41,214 nt of DNA from DASQEH01 sp038239485 (GCA_038239485.1 JBBSET010000035.1:1-41214); one strand, 5' to 3'. Positions 23,750 through 32,706 are shown, counted from the stretch's first letter. Made by a program: numbers and translations. Notes: generated from the sequence alone by a model not told the origin.

Positions 23750-24361
23750 GTGAGCACACCAAGTCGCGGTTTCTTCGGCAGGATGCACCGGGAGCGAGAT
23801 CCGCGCCTACCTCCCGGGCAGTACGACACCGGCTCCGACTGGCCGGTCCTGACCGCCGAGGTGACTCCTCGTCTCGATCCCGAACGCTGGACGATGACCG
23901 TCGACGGGCTCGTCGACCATGAGCACACCTGGTCGTGGGCCCAGATGCACGATCTGCCGCAGTCGGAGTACCGCGGCGACATCCACTGCGTCACCACCTG
24001 GTCCAAGCTCGGAACCAGCTTCGCTGGCGTGAGTCTCGACCTACTGTTCGAGGCGGCCGTCCCCCAGTCGCGGGCCACCCACGTGCTGGCCACATCGACG
24101 ACCGGATACACCACCAACCTCCCGCTCGAGCACATCGTCGGCGGCTTGGCCTGGGTCGTCTGGACGCACGAGAACAAGCCGTTGCCCCGGGAGCACGGAG
24201 GGCCGGTCAGGCTGCTCGTCCCCCATCTCTACTTCTGGAAGAGCGCCAAGTGGATCACGCGGCTGACACTTCTCGACCACGACGAGCAGGGCTTCTGGGA
24301 GCGCAACGGCTACCACGACCTCGGCGACCCTTGGCGGGAGCAGCGGTACCAAGGTGATTGA
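23750..24361 (+). CDS. Sulfite oxidase-like molybdopterin oxidoreductase
   Basis: 203 residues from GTG 23750, preceded by GGAGAGAGGAC. It is the catalytic molybdopterin domain of the sulfite oxidase/YedY fold (PF00174). The molybdenum-binding Cys80 is in DIHCVTTWSK, followed by TTGYTTNLP and the KSAKWI signature. There is no heme domain, dimerisation domain or signal peptide, so it is a short cytosolic form. The next gene, a flavin reductase, overlaps it by eight bases and probably feeds or removes its electrons. The natural substrate cannot be told from the sequence. Confidence 0.9.
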   Translation: MSTPSRGFFGRMHRERDPRLPPGQYDTGSDWPVLTAEVTPRLDPERWTMTVDGLVDHEHTWSWAQMHDLPQSEYRGDIHCVTTWSKLGTSFAGVSLDLLFEAAVPQSRATHVLATSTTGYTTNLPLEHIVGGLAWVVWTHENKPLPREHGGPVRLLVPHLYFWKSAKWITRLTLLDHDEQGFWERNGYHDLGDPWREQRYQGD

Positions 24362-25079
24362 GCCGATCGTCGGAGCGCCGGCGCCCATCGGGGGGCGGCG
24401 GCAGGCGACGGTGCGCGAGGTCCTGCATCCGTCGCCGCAAGGTGTGGTCCTCCGCCTGGAGGTGCCGGATCGCGTCGACCACCTGCCGGGACAGCATTAC
24501 GTGATCCGGCTGACGGCGCCCGACGGCTATGTCGCCCAACGGTCCTACTCCGTCGTGTCAGCGCCGTCAGACGAGCTGCTGGAGCTGTTCATCGAGCGTC
24601 TCGACGACGGGGAAGTGTCAACCTACCTCGCGGACGTGGTGGCCGTCGGCGACGATCTCGAGGTGCGCGGGCCCATCGGGGGCTGGTTCGTCTGGGACGG
24701 CGGGTATCGCGCGCTCGGCGTCGCCGGAGGTTCCGGAGTGGCCCCGTTCATCGCGATGCAGCGCCATGCCGCACACATCGGGCGCCCCGACCTGCTCAGC
24801 CTTGTCGTCTCGGCCCGGACCAGGGCGGACCTGCCCTATGCCGACGAGCTCGAGGCGTACGGAACCGTCATGGTGCTCACCCGTGAGGACATGCCGAGCG
24901 GTCGGCCGCGTGGGCGGATGATGGCGGGCGACCTGCAGCCCCTGCTCAGACCTCCCGGACCGGAGCGGTACTTCGTCTGCGGGTCCGCGTCGTATGCCGA
25001 GGCGGCCAGCATGCTGCTGGTGGCTGCCGGCGTACCCGCGGCCGACATTCGGGTCGAGCGCTTCGGCCCCAGCGGGTGA
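24354..25079 (+). CDS. FAD/NAD(P)-binding ferredoxin-reductase-type protein
   Basis: 241 residues from GTG 24354, overlapping the oxidase gene. An FAD-binding beta barrel (about 15-110) carries RSYSVVSAP; an NAD(P)-binding half begins AGGSGVAPFIAM near 125 and ends FVCGSASYAE and the terminal ERFGPSG. The C-terminal 2Fe-2S domain found in many relatives is absent. It should pass electrons between NAD(P)H and a partner; overlap with the molybdopterin oxidase makes that protein the obvious partner. Confidence 0.9.
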   Translation: MIEPIVGAPAPIGGRRQATVREVLHPSPQGVVLRLEVPDRVDHLPGQHYVIRLTAPDGYVAQRSYSVVSAPSDELLELFIERLDDGEVSTYLADVVAVGDDLEVRGPIGGWFVWDGGYRALGVAGGSGVAPFIAMQRHAAHIGRPDLLSLVVSARTRADLPYADELEAYGTVMVLTREDMPSGRPRGRMMAGDLQPLLRPPGPERYFVCGSASYAEAASMLLVAAGVPAADIRVERFGPSG

Positions 25080-25088
25080 CAGGCGCGA

Positions 25089-26171
25089 CTACCTGGCGGC
25101 CAGGTCCGTAGCTCGGATCTGCGAGCCGGACGGCGCAGGGATGTCGGCCGGACTGGCCGCCCGGTCGCGGCCGGACCGCTTCGCCTCGTACAGGGCCGCG
25201 TCCGCGGCGACATAGAGGGTCCGTAGCTCGAGGGCGTGCGTCGGCGCATGGGCGAACCCGATGCTCACCGACACCCGGGCGGCGGCGGAGTCGTCGACGT
25301 CGAAGGGGTGCGCCCCGATCATCGCCACGATCGCGTGAGCCCGGTCACGAGCGGTCGAGGCCGAGCAGCCAGGCAGGAGTAGGGCGATCTCGTCCCCGCC
25401 CATCCGGCTGACGACGTCGCCTGCACGCGCGGCTGCTGTCAGCAGTCGCGCCAGCTGCATGAGGACCTTGTCCCCTGCAGGGTGGCCGTAGCGGTCGTTG
25501 ATCGACTTGAAGTCGTCGACATCGATCACCATCAACGACGTCCCGAACTCACTGGCGGCGCCCGACATGGCCGACCTGGCAGCCTCGTCCAGGACCCAGC
25601 GGGTGACGAGCCCGGTCAGCGGGTCGATCGCTGCCTGCTCGCGGAGCTTGGCCACCAGCGCCTCGTGCTTCTCGGCGTTGCGAAGCAAAAGTATCGACGT
25701 CGTGATGAGGGCGGCTGAGACGTAGCCGATATCGGTGGCTGCCTCCTGCCAGGGCAACGTGCGGGCGACAAGGATCTCGCCGAGAACCGACGCACCCGTC
25801 ATCACGGCAGCTCCCGGGCGCCTGAGCTGCGAGGCTCCATACAGAGTCGGGAAGAACAAGAAGATCTGTGCAGCGGTCGTGGCGTCCCGGGTCAGGTAGT
25901 CCAGCTCGAGGATCACGCCCACCGCAAGCAGCGGGCATATCGCCCATGCCACCGGTGTCGCCTCCTCCAGCAGATGCGCCAGCCAGCTGAGGAGGACCAC
26001 GAACGCCGCAGTCGCGGCGACGATGACCAGGTCGACGGACCTGAGCGTCCGACTTTCAGGTGCGATGGGGATGAACACGAGGGTGACGATGGCTGCGACG
26101 GCACTCAGCGTCGAGATCATCCGGATGGCAACGGTGCGGGAGCGAGGTTGCATCCACTCGAGCACGGGCAT
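25089..26171 (-). CDS. Membrane-bound diguanylate cyclase (GGDEF)
   Basis: 360 residues. About five or six membrane segments (about 15-165) are followed by a short helix and a GGDEF domain (about 185-335). The signature is RMGGDEI, with Ile for Phe, a substitution seen in active enzymes. RAGD five residues upstream is an I-site, and VDDFKSINDRYGHPAGD is intact. It should synthesise c-di-GMP in response to a membrane or lipid-borne signal. The start at ATG 26171 is not backed by a strong ribosome-binding site; ATG 26153 is an alternative. A strong palindrome lies 61-92 bases upstream. Confidence 0.9.
   Translation of the reverse strand: MPVLEWMQPRSRTVAIRMISTLSAVAAIVTLVFIPIAPESRTLRSVDLVIVAATAAFVVLLSWLAHLLEEATPVAWAICPLLAVGVILELDYLTRDATTAAQIFLFFPTLYGASQLRRPGAAVMTGASVLGEILVARTLPWQEAATDIGYVSAALITTSILLLRNAEKHEALVAKLREQAAIDPLTGLVTRWVLDEAARSAMSGAASEFGTSLMVIDVDDFKSINDRYGHPAGDKVLMQLARLLTAAARAGDVVSRMGGDEIALLLPGCSASTARDRAHAIVAMIGAHPFDVDDSAAARVSVSIGFAHAPTHALELRTLYVAADAALYEAKRSGRDRAASPADIPAPSGSQIRATDLAAR
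25091..25105. terminator. Short hairpin between convergent genes
   Basis: ACCTGG (25091-25096) and CCAGGT (25100-25105) form a 6-bp stem with a 3-base loop, 12 bases after the flavin reductase stop and inside the last codons of the convergent GGDEF gene. It is weak and lacks a U-tract. Confidence 0.3.
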
Positions 26172-26231
26172 TCAGGACGGCCCTCTCGTCGTTGTCCTTG
26201 CCCAGCAGCAGCGAGGAAGCATTGCTTCAAC

Positions 26232-26263
26232 TACTTCGCGTAGTCAAATGATTACGCGAAGTA
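26232..26263. promoter_or_regulatory. Strong AT-rich palindrome upstream of GGDEF gene
   Basis: TACTTCGCGTA (26232-26242) and TACGCGAAGTA (26253-26263) are perfect 11-bp inverted copies; inner G-T and T-A pairs extend the stem to 13 with a 6-base loop. It lies in the 196-base gap between tRNA-Ser and the GGDEF gene. It could be an operator of the GGDEF gene or a processing/termination hairpin after the tRNA. The lack of a U-tract and the symmetry favour a protein-binding site. Confidence 0.5.
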
Positions 26264-26367
26264 TACCAATGAATGCCCGATTAGTCCGTAAGCCCGAGCC
26301 AGCCAGCATGCCGGATCGGCGGCATCCGCGCAGAGGACAGAATCGCGATGATGCCGCCGACAGACGG

Positions 26368-26454
26368 CGGTGGCGGTGGGATTTGAACCCACGGTGGGCG
26401 TGAACCCACACACGCTTTCGAGGCGTGCTCCTTAGGCCGCTCGGACACGCCACC
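26368..26454 (-). tRNA. tRNA-Ser (anticodon CGA)
   Basis: 87 bases on the minus strand. The acceptor stem GGTGGCG/CGCCACC pairs perfectly, followed by discriminator G, as expected for serine. The anticodon arm CACGC-CTCGAAA-GCGTG gives anticodon CGA. A long variable arm (TGTGGGTTCACGCCCAC) and TGGGTTCAAATCCCA T-arm confirm class II tRNA. CCA is not encoded. Confidence 0.95.
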
Positions 26455-26526
26455 GCGGAGAAGGCTACCTGAAACGCCGATCAGCCCAGAAATCGGCCGG
26501 ACCCGTCGTCGGCACGGCGCCGCCAT

Positions 26527-26997
26527 CTACCGATGTGTGGCGAAGAAGCCTGCGACCAGCGAACCGGTCTCGTCCTCGAGCACACCGCCGACGACCTCAG
26601 GGCGATGGTTGAGCCGCCGGTCCCGCACCACGTCCCACAGCGATCCCACCGCGCCGGCCTTGGCGTCGTAGGCGCCGAACACCAGCGTCGAGAGCCGGGC
26701 CAACACGACCGCACCCGCGCACATCGTGCAGGGCTCGAGCGTGACGACCAGCGTGCACCCCTCCAACCTCCACGACGCCAGCGAGGCCGCAGCGGCGCGA
26801 ATCGCGACGACCTCGGCGTGCGCGGTGGGGTCCGACGACGCCTCCCGCCGGTTGTGCCCTTCGCCGATGACCTCCCCGGCCGGGCTGAGCACGATCGCGC
26901 CGATGGGCACGTCCCCGGACGCCTCGGCCCGTTTGGCGACCGAGATGGCGGCTCGCATATCGCTGTCGTACCGGTGGCCCGGCCCGCCGGTGGGCAC
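26527..26997 (-). CDS. tadA: tRNA adenosine(34) deaminase
   Basis: 156 residues from GTG 26997; ATG 26958 would also give a plausible N-terminus (MRAAISVAKRAE). The zinc deaminase motifs are complete: HAE in TAHAEVVAI with the catalytic Glu, and PCTMCAGA with the two Cys ligands. GDVPIGAIV and the central SHNRRE-like GHNRRE are also typical. It converts adenosine to inosine at the wobble position of tRNA-Arg(ACG). It follows its associated gene by 35 bases and precedes tRNA-Ser. Confidence 0.93.
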   Translation of the reverse strand: MPTGGPGHRYDSDMRAAISVAKRAEASGDVPIGAIVLSPAGEVIGEGHNRREASSDPTAHAEVVAIRAAAASLASWRLEGCTLVVTLEPCTMCAGAVVLARLSTLVFGAYDAKAGAVGSLWDVVRDRRLNHRPEVVGGVLEDETGSLVAGFFATHR

Positions 26998-27032
26998 TAG
27001 GCGAGCACCGTCATCTCCGCCACCACCGCTGT

Positions 27033-27524
27033 CTACGCCAACACCGTGTCGAGGAGCTCCTCGAACGCCTCGCCGAAACCGAGCCGAGAGGCGATATCGG
27101 CCAGCAGCTCATCGGGGTAGAGGTCGTTGTCGTCACACATCGCTCCCAGCTGCATCGCGGACAGCCCCAGGTCCGCCAGGATGCCCAGATCACCGGCGGG
27201 TTGGACCTGGTCGTCGTCGTCGTCGGGCGGAGGCAGCTCCAGCCGCTCGACCACCGCCCGAGCGAGTGGGGATTCAGTCGCCGCGCCGACATCGGAGAGC
27301 AGCAGCCTGACGTGGGCCCCGGATACCCGGGCGAGCAGGAAGAAGTCCTCGTCGACGCTCACCATGCCGATCGTGCCCACATCGGAGGGCAGCTGCGCCA
27401 GCGCCTTCACGAGAATGTCGAGCTCGGTGGCCGCTCGCGTGGGCAGCGCGGAAAGCGTCCAGTCCCCTTCGTCGCGGTTGGCGGCAACGGCGAAGTCGAT
27501 GGCGGCGGCGGACTCGGCATCCAT
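27033..27524 (-). CDS. tRNA adenosine deaminase-associated protein
   Basis: 163 residues from ATG 27524, chosen since AGGGG lies ten bases upstream; ATG 27533 is too close to it. IDFAVAANRDEGDW, the acidic run PPPDDDDDQV and LSAMQLGAMCDDNDLYPDELLADIA match the actinobacterial family that sits next to tadA. Its function is unknown, though constant linkage suggests a role with TadA. It is divergent from upp. Confidence 0.88.
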   Translation of the reverse strand: MDAESAAAIDFAVAANRDEGDWTLSALPTRAATELDILVKALAQLPSDVGTIGMVSVDEDFFLLARVSGAHVRLLLSDVGAATESPLARAVVERLELPPPDDDDDQVQPAGDLGILADLGLSAMQLGAMCDDNDLYPDELLADIASRLGFGEAFEELLDTVLA

Positions 27525-27615
27525 CGTGCTCATTCCCCTGAGCATGACAGGTCATCGCAGCCGTGGCGACCCCCTTCGAGCGGCCGCCTTCCCGTGCCCG
27601 CGGGCAGGCATCCTC

Positions 27616-27621
27616 TAGGTT
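27616..27621 (+). promoter_or_regulatory. -10 box, leaderless start of upp
   Basis: TAGGTT ends eight bases before the upp ATG at 27630, and no ribosome-binding site precedes the ATG. The identical hexamer serves pntAA. Confidence 0.5.
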
Positions 27622-27629
27622 TGTGCCCC

Positions 27630-28271
27630 ATGCAGACCCTCGTCATCAGTCACCCGCTTGTCGCCCACAAGCTCACGGCGCTTCGAGACCAGGACACCGA
27701 CTCACCCACCTTCCGCCGGCTCACGGAGGAGCTGGTCACCCTGCTGGCCTACGAGGCCACACGCGAAGTACGGACCCGCACGGTCACCATCACGACACCC
27801 GTGGCGACGACGGAAGGGCTCAAGCTCGCCGCACCCAAACCGCTCGTCGTCCCCATCCTTCGGGCCGGACTCGGCATGCTCGAGGGGATGGTCCGCCTGC
27901 TGCCGACGGCGGAGGTCGGGTTCCTCGGCATGATGCGCGACGAGGCGACACTCGAGGCGTCGACGTACGCCGAGCGGCTGCCGGACGACCTGTCGGGCCG
28001 CCAGTGCTACCTGCTGGACCCGATGCTCGCCACCGGAGGCACCCTGGCGGCGGCGGCGCACTTCCTCGTCGACCGCGGCGCCGACCACATCACCGCGATC
28101 TGCCTGCTTGCGGCCCCCGAGGGGTGCGCCCGGCTGGAGCGTGAGCTGGAGGGCGTCGACATCCCCGTCACCGTCGTCACGGCGTCGATGGACGAGAGGC
28201 TCAACGAGAAGGGATACATCGTTCCCGGGCTGGGCGACGCCGGCGATCGGCTGTACGGCGTAGCAGGCTAG
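27630..28271 (+). CDS. upp: Uracil phosphoribosyltransferase
   Basis: 213 residues from ATG 27630; the frame runs far upstream but without coding character. The sequence MQTLVISHPLVAHKLTALRD is a typical Upp start; PILRAGLGMLEG, the PRPP-binding segment DPMLATGGTLAAA and the C-terminal YIVPGLGDAGDR are all present. It salvages uracil with PRPP to UMP. It appears to be a single-gene unit; pntB converges seven bases downstream. Confidence 0.96.
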   Translation: MQTLVISHPLVAHKLTALRDQDTDSPTFRRLTEELVTLLAYEATREVRTRTVTITTPVATTEGLKLAAPKPLVVPILRAGLGMLEGMVRLLPTAEVGFLGMMRDEATLEASTYAERLPDDLSGRQCYLLDPMLATGGTLAAAAHFLVDRGADHITAICLLAAPEGCARLERELEGVDIPVTVVTASMDERLNEKGYIVPGLGDAGDRLYGVAG

Positions 28272-28278
28272 AGCAAGG

Positions 28279-29667
28279 CTAAAGCGCCTTGACGGCGGCC
28301 AGTAGCTTGCTCATGCTCTCCTTGGCGTCACCGAACAGGAGCGTGGTCTTCGGGTCGAAGAGCAGCTCGTTCTCGATGCCGGCGAACCCCGGGCGCATGG
28401 ACCGCTTCATGAAGACGATCTGCTTGGCATCTCCGGCGTCGAGGATCGGCATCCCGTAGATCGGAGCCCCCGGCGTGGTCTTGGCCGCCGGGTTGACCAC
28501 GTCGTTGGCGCCGACGATGAGCACCACATCCGCCTGCTTGAACTCGCCGTTGATCTCGTCCATCTCCTTGAGCTGCTCGTAGGGCACCTGCGCCTCGGCG
28601 AGCAGCACATTCATGTGCCCGGGCATCCGCCCCGCCACCGGATGGATGGCGTAGTCCACAGCGATACCCCTGGACGTCAGCTCGTCCACCAGCTCACGCA
28701 GGGTGTGCTGCGCCTGCGCGACGGCCAGGCCGTACCCCGGGATGACGATGACCCGCTGGGCGTACCGGAGCAGGATGGCAACATCGGCCGGCCCGGCTGA
28801 GCGCACCGGCCGGTCGGACGCCACGCCGGCACCGAGGGTCGAGCCGCCCTTCAGCGCTCCGAACAAGATGTTGAGCACCGAGCGGCCCATCGCCGCCGCC
28901 ATCAGCCTGGTCAGCAGCGTTCCGGACGCTCCCACCAGCGTCCCGGCGACGAGCAGGAGCGTGTTACCGAGGACGTATCCGCCTGCGGCGACCGTCAGAC
29001 CGGTGAAGGCGTTCAGCAGTGAGATGACGATCGGCACGTCGGCCCCACCGACCGGGAGCACCAGCAGGCAGCCCAGCGCCAGCCCGACCAACCCCAACAC
29101 GATGCCTGCCCAGATGGCAGGCCGGACGACGACGACAACGCTGAGAGCGACCGCAGCTATCAAGGCTGCCCCGAAGGCGATCGGCAGGCCGGCGAAGACC
29201 ACCGGCCGGGTCGTCATGAGCTCCTGGAGCTTGGCGAAGGTCACCAGGGAGCCCGAGAAGCTCACCGCGCCCACGACGACCGTGAACGCGGTGGCAGCGA
29301 GGTCGAAGGCGGGTACGTCCGCGCCGCCCGAGACCGAGACCACCGCGTGCAGCTCGAGCAGCGCGACCAAGGCGGCCGCCCCGCCGCCGACACCGTTGAA
29401 CAGCGCGACCAGCTGCGGCATCTGCGTCATCTGGACCCGCCTGGCCCCGATAACGCCGAGGACTGCGCCGACGGCGATCGCCACCAGGATCGGTACCAGG
29501 TGGTGGAGGTCCTGGGCGAAGAAGACGGTGACGCACGCGAGGACGGCTCCCGCGGCGCCGACGAGGTTGCCGTTGCGGGCGGTCCGCGGCGACGAGAGGC
29601 CCTTGAGCGCGAGGATGAAGCAGACGGCCGCGACGAGGTAGGCGACCTGCGCCCAGGTCGGTGTCAT
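28279..29667 (-). CDS. pntB: NAD(P) transhydrogenase beta subunit
   Basis: 462 residues. About nine membrane segments (1-260) lead to an NADP(H)-binding domain with VIVIPGYGLAVAQAQ, VLIVGANDVVNPAA and KRSMRPGFAGIENELLF, the hallmark dIII motifs. Together with PntAA and PntAB it forms the proton-translocating transhydrogenase that makes NADPH from NADH at the cost of proton influx. The start overlaps the pntAB stop. Confidence 0.95.
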   Translation of the reverse strand: MTPTWAQVAYLVAAVCFILALKGLSSPRTARNGNLVGAAGAVLACVTVFFAQDLHHLVPILVAIAVGAVLGVIGARRVQMTQMPQLVALFNGVGGGAAALVALLELHAVVSVSGGADVPAFDLAATAFTVVVGAVSFSGSLVTFAKLQELMTTRPVVFAGLPIAFGAALIAAVALSVVVVVRPAIWAGIVLGLVGLALGCLLVLPVGGADVPIVISLLNAFTGLTVAAGGYVLGNTLLLVAGTLVGASGTLLTRLMAAAMGRSVLNILFGALKGGSTLGAGVASDRPVRSAGPADVAILLRYAQRVIVIPGYGLAVAQAQHTLRELVDELTSRGIAVDYAIHPVAGRMPGHMNVLLAEAQVPYEQLKEMDEINGEFKQADVVLIVGANDVVNPAAKTTPGAPIYGMPILDAGDAKQIVFMKRSMRPGFAGIENELLFDPKTTLLFGDAKESMSKLLAAVKAL

Positions 29668-29960
29668 CGAGGCGGGTCCTGTCGACGACGGGTGAACATC
29701 TGCAGCATCCGGTCGGTGACGACGAAGCCGCCCACCATGTTGACCGTGGCCAGCACGATCGCGACCAGCCCGATCACGAGCGCCACGGTCGAGTGGGTGA
29801 AGCCGGTGACGAGGATGGCTCCGACCAGGATCACGCCGTGGATCGCGTTGGCGCCCGACATCAGCGGCGTGTGCAGCGTCGACGAGACCTTCGAGATGAC
29901 CTCAATGCCGACGAACACGCTCAGCACGAAGAACGTCAGCCAGACGACCGGCTCACTCAT
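29664..29960 (-). CDS. pntAB: NAD(P) transhydrogenase alpha subunit, membrane part
   Basis: 98 residues with three membrane segments, typical for the small alpha-2 subunit of three-gene transhydrogenases; PLMSGANAIHGVI is conserved. It overlaps both neighbours, so the three subunits are translationally coupled. Confidence 0.94.
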   Translation of the reverse strand: MSEPVVWLTFFVLSVFVGIEVISKVSSTLHTPLMSGANAIHGVILVGAILVTGFTHSTVALVIGLVAIVLATVNMVGGFVVTDRMLQMFTRRRQDPPR

Positions 29961-31080
29961 CGTCGCCCTCCAAGAGCTGCCTGGTCGCCTCGTGGGTGAT
30001 CCGGCCGGCGTGCGTGACGCAGGTCCCGGCCACGATCTCGTCCTCGAAGTCCGGCGCGAAACCGTCCTCTCCGGTCATCAGGGTGACGATGTTGACGAGG
30101 TTCTGCGCGTACAGCTTGCTGGCCGGCCCCGGCATCTGGCTGGGCACGTTCAGCCCTCCCCAGACCTGCACTCCGCCGATCAGCACGGCGCTGCCGGCAA
30201 CCGACCCCTCCACATTTCCGCCCGTCTCCGCTGCGAGATCCACAACCACCGATCCTGGTTTCATCTGCTCCACCATCTGTGCTGTCACGAGCATCGGCGC
30301 CCGCCGCCCCGGTACGGCAGCCGTGGTGATCAAGGCGTCGGCGGCGGCGATGTACGGCGTCAGAAGGTCACGTTGGCGAGCTGCCCGGTCGTCGGTCATC
30401 TCCCGCGCATAGCCGCCGGAACCCTCCAGCGTCTCGAGGTCGAGCTCGATGGCGACGGCGCCCATCGAGCGGATCTCCTCCGCCGACGCGGCCCGGACGT
30501 CGTACGCCTTGACGACAGCGCCGAGCCGCTTCGTTGTGGCGATCGCCTGGAGGCCGGCAACCCCCGCCCCCAGCACGACCACCTCCGCCGGCGCGATGGT
30601 GCCGGCTGCCGTCATGTTGAGGGGGAAGAAGCGCCGCAGCCGTTGGGCGGCCACGATGGCGCACCGGTAGCCCGCGACAAGGGCCTGGGAGCTGAGGGCG
30701 TCCATCGACTGCGCGCGCGAGATCCGCGGTACCAGCTCCATCGCGAAGGACGTCAGCTGAAGGTCTCGCCGCTCGGCCACCGCGTCGACCTGTTCGGTCA
30801 CCGGAAGGAATGAGAACGTCGACGTCCCAGCGCCCAGCCGCCGCAGCTGCGGGCTTGTCAGCGGCTGAACCGACAGCACCAGGTCGGCGCCGGAGGTCGC
30901 GGTGTCGTCGACGTCGGCCCCCGCATCGAGGTACTCGGCGTCGGGGTGCTGAGCCGCCCGGCCGGCATCGGGCTCGACCACGACGTTATACCCGATCGTG
31001 GTCAGCTTGGCGACCAGCTCAGGCACCATCGCCACCCGCGCCTCGTTGCTCAGCGTCTCCTTGACGACGGCTACCCTCAC
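29953..31080 (-). CDS. pntAA: NAD(P) transhydrogenase alpha subunit, NAD-binding part
   Basis: 375 residues from GTG 31080 (VRVAVVKETLSNEARVAM), the conserved family start. The frame stays open far upstream, but that part is antisense to the peptidase gene. VVLGAGVAGLQAIATTKRLGA is the NAD-binding loop and the RQRDLL region follows. It is the first gene of pntAA-pntAB-pntB. TAGGTT ends seven bases before the GTG, so it is probably leaderless. Confidence 0.95.
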   Translation of the reverse strand: MRVAVVKETLSNEARVAMVPELVAKLTTIGYNVVVEPDAGRAAQHPDAEYLDAGADVDDTATSGADLVLSVQPLTSPQLRRLGAGTSTFSFLPVTEQVDAVAERRDLQLTSFAMELVPRISRAQSMDALSSQALVAGYRCAIVAAQRLRRFFPLNMTAAGTIAPAEVVVLGAGVAGLQAIATTKRLGAVVKAYDVRAASAEEIRSMGAVAIELDLETLEGSGGYAREMTDDRAARQRDLLTPYIAAADALITTAAVPGRRAPMLVTAQMVEQMKPGSVVVDLAAETGGNVEGSVAGSAVLIGGVQVWGGLNVPSQMPGPASKLYAQNLVNIVTLMTGEDGFAPDFEDEIVAGTCVTHAGRITHEATRQLLEGDDE

Positions 31081-31087
31081 CCGGCTG

Positions 31088-31093
31088 AACCTA
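31088..31093 (-). promoter_or_regulatory. -10 box, leaderless start of pntAA
   Basis: On the minus strand TAGGTT is followed by seven bases and then the GTG of pntAA. Confidence 0.55.
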
Positions 31094-31269
31094 TGACACT
31101 CGTCGCTGCAATGGGGCCATCCTGCACCGGTGTCTCCCCTGTCGGTCGACGATCGAATGTCCACAAGCGGTTCCAGCCGCGAGCGAGGTCTCGATCGCCA
31201 AGCGTAGGGGGGTAGTCTCGCGGCGCGCCACGATTCTTCGTCGCCCCGTGGATGCCGGAAGGAAAAGCC

Positions 31270-32706
31270 GTGAAGTCCGCCCCCGCGCCGCACCGCTGGC
31301 TCGCCGTCGTCGTCGCCGGAGGCCTCTGCCTCGGCCTCTCCGCAGTCCCCTCCACGGCCTCGAGCGCCGAGCCGCTCCCGCCCGTGGCGGCACCCGTGGC
31401 GGCGAGGCCGACACCTGGCTCTCCCGACTCCGGCGACTCGCTCTTCCCGCACCAGGGAAACGGCGGGTACAACGCCAAGCACTATGCAATCGACCTGACC
31501 TATCACCACTCCGGCTCGATCCGGGCCATGACCACGGTCACCGCCCGGTCGACGAAGGCGCTGTCGGCCTTCAACCTCGACTTCGACGGCCTCGTCGTCA
31601 CGTCCGTGACGGTCGACGGCTCGGCCGCACGCTTCCATCGCACCGGCACGGAGCTCACCATCCGGCCGGCGGCAGCGATACCGGACCACACCCGCTTCGT
31701 CACAACCGTCCGGTACCGCGGTACGCCGCACTGGTTGGCTGACCCTGACGGTTCCCGCGACGGCTGGATCGCCACCCTCGACGGCGCGACTGCACTCGAT
31801 GAGCCGATCGGGTCGATGACCTGGTTCCCGAACAACGACACGCTCCGCGACAAGGCGACCTACCTGATCCGGGTCACGGCAACGAAGGCGCTGACCGTGG
31901 AGTCGAACGGACGACTGGTCGCCCACCACACGCACGGCAGATCCGCGACGTGGCGATGGCGAGAGGTCGACCAGATGGCCAGCTACCTGGCCAGCGTCTC
32001 CATCGGCCACTACCGCGTCGTCCGCGCGCGGACGACAAGCGGAGTGCCCGTGGTCTCGTACATCGACCCGATGTTCTCCAGCGGCGCGGCAGCGGCCAGG
32101 CGGGTGCCCCGCGTGGTCGACTACTGGGCGAAGCTGTTCGGCCCGTACCCCTTCACCTCGTCGGGGATCGTGATCGACAACGTGGCCGTCAACTATGCGC
32201 TCGAGACACAGACCCGGCCCGTCTTCGCGTTCGTCCCCGATACGGCGACGCTGGTGCACGAGCTGGCGCACCAGTGGTACGGCGACTCTGTGACACCCAA
32301 GGACTGGAGCGACATCTGGCTCAACGAGGGCTTCGCCACCTACGCCGAGTGGCTGTGGACCGCGAGGACTGTCCGCGGGTATCCGCGACACCACTTCATG
32401 TCGCTCTACCGCGGCCACGGGTCCGGCGGCGGCTTCTGGCAACCAGCGGTCGCGGAGCCCGGATCCGGTGCGAACCTGTTCGGCGACGCCGTGTACACCC
32501 GCGGCGCGATGGCGCTGCAGGCGCTCCGGATGCAGATCGGCAGCAAGACGTTCTTCGTGCTCCTGAGACGCTGGGCGGCGCAGCATCGCGAGGGCAACGC
32601 GACGACGGCAGAGCTGGAGGCGCTCGCCGAACGGCTGTCGGGCCAGCATCTCGGCGGCTTCTTCCAGGACTGGCTCTACACCGCGGCCAAGCCAGCCACT
32701 CCCTGA
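31270..32706 (+). CDS. Secreted M1-family zinc metallopeptidase
   Basis: 478 residues from GTG 31270, chosen since GGAAGGA lies seven bases upstream; ATG 31252 overlaps that site. A signal peptide (about 1-30, ending near SSA-E) leads to a beta-rich N domain and a thermolysin-like core: zinc site HELAHQW (His330, Glu331, His334) and Glu353 in NEGFATYAEW. The large C-terminal helical domain of classic aminopeptidase N is short here. It should act outside the membrane on peptides. TAGTCT (31213-31218) is a possible -10 box. Confidence 0.93.
   Translation: MKSAPAPHRWLAVVVAGGLCLGLSAVPSTASSAEPLPPVAAPVAARPTPGSPDSGDSLFPHQGNGGYNAKHYAIDLTYHHSGSIRAMTTVTARSTKALSAFNLDFDGLVVTSVTVDGSAARFHRTGTELTIRPAAAIPDHTRFVTTVRYRGTPHWLADPDGSRDGWIATLDGATALDEPIGSMTWFPNNDTLRDKATYLIRVTATKALTVESNGRLVAHHTHGRSATWRWREVDQMASYLASVSIGHYRVVRARTTSGVPVVSYIDPMFSSGAAAARRVPRVVDYWAKLFGPYPFTSSGIVIDNVAVNYALETQTRPVFAFVPDTATLVHELAHQWYGDSVTPKDWSDIWLNEGFATYAEWLWTARTVRGYPRHHFMSLYRGHGSGGGFWQPAVAEPGSGANLFGDAVYTRGAMALQALRMQIGSKTFFVLLRRWAAQHREGNATTAELEALAERLSGQHLGGFFQDWLYTAAKPATP

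Noticed and set aside
26232..26263. Chromosomal dif site
   Set aside because: Arms are a perfect palindrome with a 10-base centre and do not resemble actinobacterial dif sequences I know.
27201..27629. Upstream extension of upp
   Set aside because: Antisense to the TadA-associated gene; Upp homologues begin at the ATG at 27630.
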